A stretch of DNA of 6,061 nucleotides, taken from positions 1 through 6,061 of the forward strand of contig JAJBTG010000219.1 in assembly GCA_020860985.1 (NCBI GenBank). The letters run 5' to 3'. This DNA comes from Oscillospiraceae bacterium (GTDB lineage: Bacteria > Bacillota > Clostridia > UBA1381). This document shows positions 1 to 4,603 of this stretch, piece after piece. Numbering within the stretch: the stretch's first letter is position 1; the number at the start of each line of letters is the position of its first letter. Made by a program: the position numbers and the translations under genes. The notes beneath the pieces are model-generated. The model was given only the letters and a program-made list of their open reading frames with translations. It was not told the DNA's origin and ran no database searches.

Positions 1-1134
1 GCCTTAATACACGGCGGAAACACAACGGATAAGCATACGGGCGCGGTTAATGTGCCGATATATCAGACCTCTACATACCGGCAAACGGGACTCGGCGAAA
101 ATCCCGAATGGGAATATTCAAGAACGGGGAATCCGACAAGGGCGGCGCTTGAAGCTCTTATCGCCGAGCTTGAAACAGGAATGGCGGGTTTTGCGTTCGC
201 CTCGGGAATGGCGGCAATTACGGCAGTTTTAAGCCTTTTTGAAAGCGGCGACAAGGTCATAATTTCAAGCAATGTTTACGGCGGCACATTCAGAGTGCTC
301 GATAAGGTGTTTAAGAATTTTGATATTACATATTCAATAGAGGACACAACTGATATTGACGCGTTGGATAAGAAAATAACGCCGGATGTTAAAGCAATTT
401 TAGTCGAAAGCCCCGCGAATCCGCTGCTTACAATAACAGATATAAAGGCAGTGTCCGATATTGCGAAAAAGCACGGGATTTTATCGGTTGTGGACAATAC
501 GTTTATGACACCGTATCTGCAAAGACCAATAGAGCTTGGAGCGGATATTGTTATTCACAGCGGAACAAAATATCTCGGCGGACACAGCGATGTGGTTTCT
601 GGTTTGGTCGTTGTAAATTCAAAGGAGCTTGCCGAAAGGATTGCGTTTATTCAAAATTCAACCGGCGGGGTGCTTGCTCCGTTCGATTCATTTTTACTGA
701 TAAGAGGAATAAAAACCCTCGGGGTAAGAATGGACAGGCACGTCGAAAATGCCGTAAAAGCGGCGGAGCATCTGAAAAAGCACAGCGGCGTAAAAAATGT
801 GTATTATCCCGGACTTCCGGACGCGCAGGGATATGAGATAAATAAAGGTCAGGCAAAAAACGGCGGCGCGATGATTTCGTTTGAATTAAAGGAAAATCAC
901 GATATAAAAAAATTTTTTAAAAGTCTGCGTCTTGTCGCGCTTGCGGAGCGCCTCGGCGGTGTTGAGTCGCTCGTTTGCCATCCCGCGAGTATGACGCACG
1001 CGTCGATTCCGTATGAAATCAGACAGAGGGTCGGTATTACCGACGGTCTTATCAGGCTTTCTGTTGGAATTGAAAATATCGATGATATAATTTCCGATTT
1101 GGATAATGCGATTAAGGAGAGTGAAATACTATGA
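1..1134 (+). CDS. mccB: Cystathionine gamma-lyase/synthase family enzyme (MccB-like), 5' partial
   Basis: PLP-dependent Cys/Met metabolism enzyme, cytosolic. The frame is open from base 1 (reading ALIHGGNT), so only a few N-terminal residues are missing. The GTG at 52 is internal, because family-conserved sequence lies before it. Visible family features are the EYSRTGNPTR block, the SSG-type SGMAAI segment, VDNTF, and SGTKYLGGHSD with the PLP Schiff-base lysine at codon 568-570. Near the C-terminus are GGVESLVCHPASMTHASIP and GLIRLSVGIE. About 377 codons are present, the usual length for the family. The sequence closely follows B. subtilis MccB as I remember it (including QNSTGGVL and RGIKTLG), and the next gene is an mccA homologue. 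Cystathionine gamma-lyase activity, giving cysteine by reverse transsulfuration, is therefore the best guess. Cystathionine gamma-synthase or O-acetylhomoserine sulfhydrylase activity cannot be excluded by eye. It ends in TGA overlapping the mccA ATG (ATGA). Confidence 0.9.
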   Translation, partial: ALIHGGNTTDKHTGAVNVPIYQTSTYRQTGLGENPEWEYSRTGNPTRAALEALIAELETGMAGFAFASGMAAITAVLSLFESGDKVIISSNVYGGTFRVLDKVFKNFDITYSIEDTTDIDALDKKITPDVKAILVESPANPLLTITDIKAVSDIAKKHGILSVVDNTFMTPYLQRPIELGADIVIHSGTKYLGGHSDVVSGLVVVNSKELAERIAFIQNSTGGVLAPFDSFLLIRGIKTLGVRMDRHVENAVKAAEHLKKHSGVKNVYYPGLPDAQGYEINKGQAKNGGAMISFELKENHDIKKFFKSLRLVALAERLGGVESLVCHPASMTHASIPYEIRQRVGITDGLIRLSVGIENIDDIISDLDNAIKESEIL

Positions 1135-2042
1135 GCTATTATGAATCGATGCAGGAGCTTATAGGCGGCACACCGACGGTAAAGCTGAATAATATCGCCG
1201 TTCCCGACGGCGTAAGCGTATTCGCCAAGCTGGAGCTTTGGAATCCGTCGGGCAGCGTAAAAGACCGCACCGCGAAATATATGATAGAGGATGCCGAAAG
1301 AAAGGGAATTTTAAAGACGGGCGGCACAATAATCGAAGCAACGGCGGGCAATACGGGTCTTGGCATAGCGTTTGCCGCGCTTAATAAGGGCTATAAAATC
1401 ATTTTTGTTGTTCCGACGAAATTTTCGGAAGAAAAACAGACACTTATGCGCGCGCTCGGTGCGGAAATTATAAACACGCCGCGCGAGGGCGGAATGCTTG
1501 AAGCGGAAAATAAGGCGAATGAGCTTATAGCAAAAATTCCGAATGCCGTGTCGCTACGGCAATTCAGAAACCCGTCCAATCCACTCGCGCATTATGAAAC
1601 AACGGGACCTGAAATATATAATGACTTAAACGGGAAAATTGATTATGTCGCGGCGGGCGCGGGAAGCGGCGGTACATATACAGGGGTGCTTAAATACTTA
1701 AAAGAGAGAAATCCGAAAATTCAAGGTATTTTAGCCGACCCCGTCGGCTCGACGATGGGCGGCGGCGAACACGGGGACTATAATATCGAAGGCATAGGAA
1801 ACGATTTTATCGCCGATACAATGGATATGTCGTTGGTGGATAGGGTGATTAAGGTAAACGATTCCGACGCTTTTCGCGGAGCAAGACTGCTTGCGGAAAA
1901 GGAGGGCATTTTTGCCGGCACATCGTCCGGCGCGGCATTGGCGGCAGCATTAAAGCTTGCGCACGAAGGCGCAAAGGGCAATATCGTGGTAATATTCCCC
2001 GACCGCGGGGACAGATATTTCAGTAAGCGCTTGTACGGATAA
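1131..2042 (+). CDS. mccA: O-acetylserine-dependent cystathionine beta-synthase / cysteine synthase family (MccA-like)
   Basis: Fold-type II PLP enzyme of 303 aa, the usual length for CysK/MccA without a CBS domain. Motifs in order are NPSGSVKDR with the PLP lysine at K44, TAGNTG at 71-76 (substrate/PLP loop), GAGSGGT at 176-182 (PLP phosphate-binding loop), GTSSGAA at 263-269 and FPDRGDRYFSK near the C-terminus. TAGNTG, the PRxGGM segment, LxQFxNPxNP and DRYxSK match B. subtilis MccA (YrhA) from memory better than CysK. With the preceding mccB this supports condensation of homocysteine with O-acetylserine (or serine) to cystathionine. Plain O-acetylserine sulfhydrylase is the alternative. 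The ATG overlaps the mccB stop by 4 bp, and AAGGAG at 1114-1119 lies inside mccB, so translational coupling is expected. It ends in TAA. No damage is seen. Confidence 0.9.
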   Translation: MSYYESMQELIGGTPTVKLNNIAVPDGVSVFAKLELWNPSGSVKDRTAKYMIEDAERKGILKTGGTIIEATAGNTGLGIAFAALNKGYKIIFVVPTKFSEEKQTLMRALGAEIINTPREGGMLEAENKANELIAKIPNAVSLRQFRNPSNPLAHYETTGPEIYNDLNGKIDYVAAGAGSGGTYTGVLKYLKERNPKIQGILADPVGSTMGGGEHGDYNIEGIGNDFIADTMDMSLVDRVIKVNDSDAFRGARLLAEKEGIFAGTSSGAALAAALKLAHEGAKGNIVVIFPDRGDRYFSKRLYG

Positions 2043-2046
2043 TTGA

Positions 2047-2066
2047 CAGGGAGTTGATATGATTTG
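2047..2066 (+). promoter_or_regulatory. Ribosome binding site and TTG start of mnmA
   Basis: AGGGAG at 2047-2052 lies 11 nt before TTG at 2064-2066, the only start that reads straight into the N-terminal MnmA P-loop (NNKAVIAMSGGVDSS). The closer ATG at 2059 is in another frame and reads ATG ATT TGA, stopping at once. Its TGA at 2065-2067 overlaps the TTG. The gene therefore appears to use a TTG start, perhaps with reduced or coupled initiation. Confidence 0.6.
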
Positions 2067-3146
2067 AATAACAAAGCGGTTATAGCTATGAGCGGCGGCG
2101 TGGATTCGAGCGTTGCGGCGCTGTTGATGCGCGAAAAAAATTACAGCTGTATAGGCGTTACAATGAAGCTGTTTCAAAACGAGGACATCGGCATCAGCCG
2201 TGAGCATACGTGCTGTTCTTTGGAGGATACGGAGGACGCGAGGAGCGTTGCCTATTCCGTGGGTATTCCGTATTACGTGTTTAATTTTTCGGATAGGTTT
2301 AGGGAAACTGTGATTAAACGGTTTGTTGAAGCCTACGAAAACGGCGCGACACCGAATCCGTGTATAGACTGCAACAGGTATCTTAAATTTGACAAGCTGT
2401 TTGAATGAGCAAGGCAGCTCGGTTTTGATTACGTCGTAACGGGACATTATGCGCGAATTGGATTTGACGGTGAAAGCGGAAGATATATTCTGAAAAAGGG
2501 TATTGACGAAACAAAAGACCAAAGCTATGTTCTTTATTCTATAACGCAGGAGCAGCTGGCACATACGCTTTTTCCGCTCGGGGATATGACCAAATCCGAG
2601 GTTCGCGAAATCGCGGCAAGGCACAGCTTTATAAATGCCGAAAAGCACGACAGTCAGGACATATGCTTCGTTCGGCAGGGAACTTATTCGGATTTTATTG
2701 AAGAGTATATCGGCAAAACATATCCCACGGGGGATTTTATAACTCGCGGCGGAGATGTAATCGGCAGGCACAAAGGAATTATACGCTATACTGTGGGTCA
2801 GCGTAAGGGCTTGGGGCTGTCGTTGGGCGCGCCGATGTATGTTTGCGAAATAAACCCCGAAACAAACACGGTGGTTTTGGGAGATGAAAAGGATTTGTAT
2901 TCAAAAACGCTTGTCGCAAATGACATAAATCTTATTTCGATTCCCGAAATCGGCGGCAAAATGAGAGTGAGGGCAAAAACCCGCTACCGGCAAGCGGAAC
3001 AATGGGCGACAGCCGAGCAAATATCGCAAACCGAGCTGCGGATTGTATTCGATGAGCCGCAGCGAGCCGTGACAAAGGGGCAAGCCATAGTTTTGTACGA
3101 CGGTGATACGGTAGTAGGCGGCGGTACCATAGCCTATAAAGAATAA
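2064..3146 (+). pseudogene. mnmA: tRNA-specific 2-thiouridylase MnmA, interrupted by one in-frame TGA
   Basis: MnmA adenylates and then thiolates U34 of tRNA Lys, Glu and Gln (s2U) in the cytosol, taking sulfur that originates from a cysteine desulfurase. The frame spans 361 codons including both stops, the normal family length. Visible features are the PP-loop SGGVDSS (residues 10-16), the catalytic cysteine C103 in TPNPCIDCNR, VVTGHYAR, TKDQSYVLYSITQEQL, the second catalytic cysteine C201 in HDSQDICFV, YTVGQRKGLG and a C-terminal beta-barrel with RYRQ. Codon 115 (2406-2408) is TGA, between KFDKLFE and ARQLGFDYV. The same frame continues with no other lesion, no indel and no loss of motif. 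The disrupted position is not catalytic. An Arg codon (CGA, one transition away) or Trp (TGG) would fit. It lies 21 bp after mccA, so it probably shares its transcript. Translation would give a 114-aa fragment unless read through. A sequencing error is possible. Confidence 0.85.
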
Positions 3147-3202
3147 AATTCAGACGGATGCCATACTTAAATAACTCCAAATCATTTAATTTAATGTGAG
3201 AT

Positions 3203-3245
3203 AAAGGTGATTCACTTAAAGGCGAATCACCTTTTAATTTTTTTT
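3203..3245 (+). terminator. Rho-independent terminator of the mccB-mccA-mnmA unit
   Basis: A perfect 11-bp stem, AAAGGTGATTC (3203-3213) pairing with GAATCACCTTT (3224-3234), has a 10-nt loop. It is followed by TTAA and an eight-base T run (3238-3245). It lies 57 nt after the mnmA stop and fits termination of + strand transcription. The minus-strand side lacks an equally good T run. Confidence 0.9.
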
Positions 3246-3327
3246 CGGCACCAATTATGTATATTATCTCCTGCCTTGCCTTCAAATTACAAAATTTAAC
3301 AATGAATTTATTTTTGGAGGCAAATTT

Positions 3328-3432
3328 ATGAAAAATTTTTTTCAAACCTCAAGCTCTTTTGGTAGTTTGACTGCTACAATACTATCAGAAAGGAGGTGCA
3401 GCGGCAATGAAAGCAAGCAGTTCTATATTTGA
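3328..3432 (+). CDS. Candidate 34-aa small protein or leader peptide upstream of the HTH gene
   Basis: A short ORF starts at ATG 3328 with a textbook GGAGG at 3316-3320, 7 nt upstream, and ends at TGA 3430-3432. The peptide begins MKNFFQTSSSFGSLTATILS and ends ERRCSGNESKQFYI. It has a single Cys, no clear membrane segment and no family I recognise. Its 3' part overlaps the first 26 bases of the HTH gene in a different frame, and the HTH gene's own Shine-Dalgarno (AAGGAGG, 3390-3396) lies within it. Ribosomes translating it would therefore pass over the downstream initiation site. That layout suggests a leader or coupling ORF. It could also be chance, since the ORF is short and only the RBS supports it. 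Confidence 0.4.
   Translation: MKNFFQTSSSFGSLTATILSERRCSGNESKQFYI
3372..3380 (+). promoter_or_regulatory. Possible extended -10 promoter for the HTH gene
   Basis: TGCTACAAT matches an extended -10 element (TGN plus TACAAT, five of six bases of TATAAT), about 27 nt before the HTH start codon. No convincing -35 box is seen at 16-18 bp. Initiation here would give a very short leader beginning close to the Shine-Dalgarno and would bypass the 34-codon ORF. Confidence 0.25.
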
Positions 3433-3751
3433 ACGGCGCATTGAAATTCTGTTTATGGTAATAAAGTACAGAAAAATAACTGTGCCGGAAAAATGTTGTT
3501 CATTTAAAGTAAGTAAAAACACAGTATATAACGATATTAGCTTTTTAAGCCGTTATGCACCGATATACACTAAGCAAGGTAAAAACGGCGGTATATATTT
3601 ACTTGATGGGTATTCCAATGATTTATTTGTTTACTTATCAAAGAACGAGGAAAAATTATTGTCAGAATTAATGGGTAATGTTGAACAGAGTAAAAAAATT
3701 GTATTGCAAGGAATTATAAACCGATATTCAATGCCTAGGGAAAAAATATAA
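3407..3751 (+). CDS. Short DeoR/HTH_11-like helix-turn-helix protein, probable element regulator
   Basis: A 114-aa, probably DNA-binding cytosolic protein. Residues about 8-48 form a winged-HTH of DeoR/HTH_11 type: FERRIEILFMVIKYRKITVP, then SFKVSKNTVYNDISFLSRY, where the VSKNTVYNDI stretch is the expected recognition helix. The wing IYTKQGKNGGIYLLDGY follows at about 53-69. The C-terminal part (LSKNEEKLLSELMG to INRYSMP) is a short helical tail. There is no WYL or sugar-sensing domain, so this is not a full-length DeoR or WYL regulator. Similar short proteins occur on clostridial mobile elements (family knowledge, from memory). The RBS AGAAAGGAGGTG (3387-3398) is strong, with 10 nt to the ATG. 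The gene is visibly more AT-rich than the mcc genes, which suggests separate origin. What it regulates is unknown. The nearby recombinase promoter or the following RNA region are plausible targets. Confidence 0.8.
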   Translation: MKASSSIFERRIEILFMVIKYRKITVPEKCCSFKVSKNTVYNDISFLSRYAPIYTKQGKNGGIYLLDGYSNDLFVYLSKNEEKLLSELMGNVEQSKKIVLQGIINRYSMPREKI

Positions 3752-3761
3752 CTTATACATA

Positions 3762-4298
3762 AAAACCGCAATGTGTGACCTTTCAATACCCATTTTGCAA
3801 AATAATATCGATAGATATTCTAAGATAAAATATTAAGCGAAAAACCTAGTGTGTGCCGTTTCACACTCGGTATGGGAATTATCAATCGGTTAAAGTGCAT
3901 TGCTAAATGTGCTTTAACGGGCGGATAATGCCTGAAATTAAATTCACTTAGTGAGAAAATTAAAACCTGAACGGTTTTCCGAAAAAATTCTCAAGTGAAT
4001 ACAGAAGCTTGAAAATTGAATATTGGCATTCATCAGGTACGTTTCCGATTGAAAGAGCTGTGCAGACCGAGCGCGATGACATCTTGACACAACAAATGAT
4101 TTTGTCAGACGAGCGATAACTCGGATTTGCGGTCTTTGAAATTGCTGTCAAGGTGCGACGAGGGCAATCGGGGTTAATGATACTTCCGTAATTCGCGGCT
4201 CGGTCATAAAGAAGACGGAGAGGTTAGATTCCTATGGAGCAGCCTTGCAAGCTGCCGCTTGATGTTTCCCCGTCCGGGGTTGCCCGGGACAAATACGG
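3762..4298 (+). ncRNA. Candidate large structured RNA, family not identified
   Basis: The roughly 635 bases between the HTH gene and the 48-codon ORF hold no credible protein gene but many stem-loops. Local ones are AATATC/GATATT (3804-3819, GATA loop), AGTGTG/CACACT (3848-3867), a 12-bp stem 3889-3900/3907-3918 with two G-U pairs and a 6-nt loop, and a compound hairpin 3942-4000 (ATTCACTT/AAGTGAAT, GAGAA/TTCTC, AAAACC/GGTTTT). Others are CGAG/CTCG (4110-4123), TTCCGT/ACGGAG (4184-4220), GCAGC/GCTGC (4239-4255) and a GC-rich terminal hairpin 4270-4298. Longer-range pairs include AATGCC/GGCATT (3927-3932 with 4025-4030) and CCGATTG/CAATCGG (4045-4051 with 4165-4171). The G-U pairs would be A-C mismatches on the other strand, favouring + transcription. 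The ends are approximate. There is no clear promoter or T-tract, so it could instead be a long leader of the recombinase transcript. By size, comparison with ROOL, GOLLD or OLE RNAs is sensible, but I do not recognise any of them here. Confidence 0.5.
3773..3863 (+). repeat. Imperfect 13-bp direct repeat at the start of the structured region
   Basis: GTGTGACCTTTCA at 3773-3785 recurs as GTGTGCCGTTTCA at 3851-3863, with two differences and 78 bp from start to start. The second copy forms part of the AGTGTG/CACACT hairpin. GTGTGA of the first copy can also pair with TCACAC at 3861-3866, so the two copies could compete for the same partner. Chance is possible at this length. Confidence 0.35.
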
Positions 4299-4386
4299 AT
4301 AATATGAAAATAAAAAAACTATAAGTGATAACGGACTTGCCGCTGTTCATATAGTATAACAGTAAATTCGGAAAGCGGGTGTTAAT

Positions 4387-4533
4387 ATGAATCAATATGA
4401 ACAGGGGAAAAATATATGTAAAAGTGTTTTCAAAAGTGGTGAAAACACTATATCCAAAAGCCAATTTACAAAAAAGTGGATTGAGCTTGTAAACAGTTTG
4501 GAAAAAAATAAGGGAATAGCCTGCGGCAAATGA
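4387..4533 (+). CDS. Candidate 48-aa small protein upstream of the recombinase
   Basis: The ORF runs from ATG 4387 to TGA 4531-4533. It begins MNQYEQGKNICKSVFKSGEN, then TISKSQFTKKWIELVNSLEK, and ends NKGIACGK. It is lysine-rich and predicted basic, with an amphipathic-looking helix around FTKKWIELVNSLEKN. It has no signal peptide or membrane segment. I do not recognise the family, although small basic ORFs commonly sit beside serine recombinases in clostridial elements. The Shine-Dalgarno is weak (AAAGCGGGTG at 4372-4381). Its 3' end carries the -35 box of the recombinase promoter. A perfect 10-bp inverted repeat lies inside the reading frame, so the stretch may act partly as RNA or operator sequence. 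The peptide composition looks protein-like, hence moderate confidence. The opposite-strand ORF over the same bases is less convincing. Confidence 0.5.
   Translation: MNQYEQGKNICKSVFKSGENTISKSQFTKKWIELVNSLEKNKGIACGK
4423..4449 (+). repeat. Perfect 10-bp inverted repeat inside the 48-codon ORF
   Basis: AGTGTTTTCA (4423-4432) and TGAAAACACT (4440-4449) are exact reverse complements separated by 7 bases. They could form an RNA hairpin or a dyad operator or recombinase binding site about 80 bp before the recombinase promoter -35 box. No T-tract follows, so it is not a typical terminator. Confidence 0.6.
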
Positions 4534-4558
4534 CAAACATCAAAAATCGTGATATAAT
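4530..4558 (+). promoter_or_regulatory. Sigma-70 (SigA)-type promoter for the recombinase
   Basis: The -35 box ATGACA (4530-4535, five of six bases of TTGACA) is separated by exactly 17 bp from a perfect -10 TATAAT (4553-4558). Transcription would begin near 4565, about 40 nt before the recombinase ATG. The -35 box overlaps the stop codon of the 48-codon ORF. Confidence 0.8.
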
Positions 4559-4580
4559 AATGTCTGAAAAGCGGTTTGTC
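4532..4580 (+). repeat. 7-bp inverted repeat bracketing the recombinase promoter
   Basis: GACAAAC (4532-4538) and GTTTGTC (4574-4580) are perfect reverse complements with 35 bp between them. One arm overlaps the -35 box and the other lies in the early transcribed leader. The placement suits an operator pair for a repressor (the HTH protein or the recombinase itself) or a recombinase-binding site. Chance cannot be excluded. Confidence 0.4.
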
Positions 4581-4603
4581 CTATCTTTAAGGAGATGTTT
4601 ATA

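Noticed and set aside
2406..2408. TGA recoded genome-wide (for example as Trp) or as selenocysteine
   Set aside because: mccB ends in TGA exactly where its family ends and where mccA starts. Trp is encoded by TGG in mccA and the recombinase. The mnmA position is not a catalytic cysteine, and I saw no obvious SECIS-like hairpin directly after it.
1950..2771. 273-codon minus-strand ORF
   Set aside because: It lies opposite the end of mccA and the first two thirds of mnmA, whose + strand frames carry clear family motifs. Its translation shows no recognisable domain. It is a shadow frame.
2586..3146. Second part of mnmA as a separate 186-aa gene
   Set aside because: It is in the same frame as 2064-2408, and the intervening codons 2409-2585 read as conserved MnmA sequence. 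It is the downstream part of one interrupted gene.
3960..4151. 63-codon minus-strand ORF within the noncoding region
   Set aside because: It has no recognisable protein features, and the same bases form nested complementary stems better explained as RNA.
4154..4298. Group II intron 5' end (GTGCG) and intron RNA
   Set aside because: GTGCG occurs at 4154-4158, but I found no domain V-like hairpin, no intron-encoded reverse transcriptase and no credible 3' end.
3752..4386. CRISPR array, tRNA, tmRNA, RNase P RNA or T-box leader
   Set aside because: There are no regularly spaced identical repeats. No tRNA cloverleaf or CCA end was seen. I could not find the conserved core sequences of tmRNA, RNase P RNA or T-box elements.
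4204..4536. 110-codon minus-strand ORF with hydrophobic stretches
   Set aside because: It overlaps the structured region and the 48-codon + strand ORF. It has no convincing RBS or family, and its hydrophobic stretches arise from complementing A-rich lysine codons.
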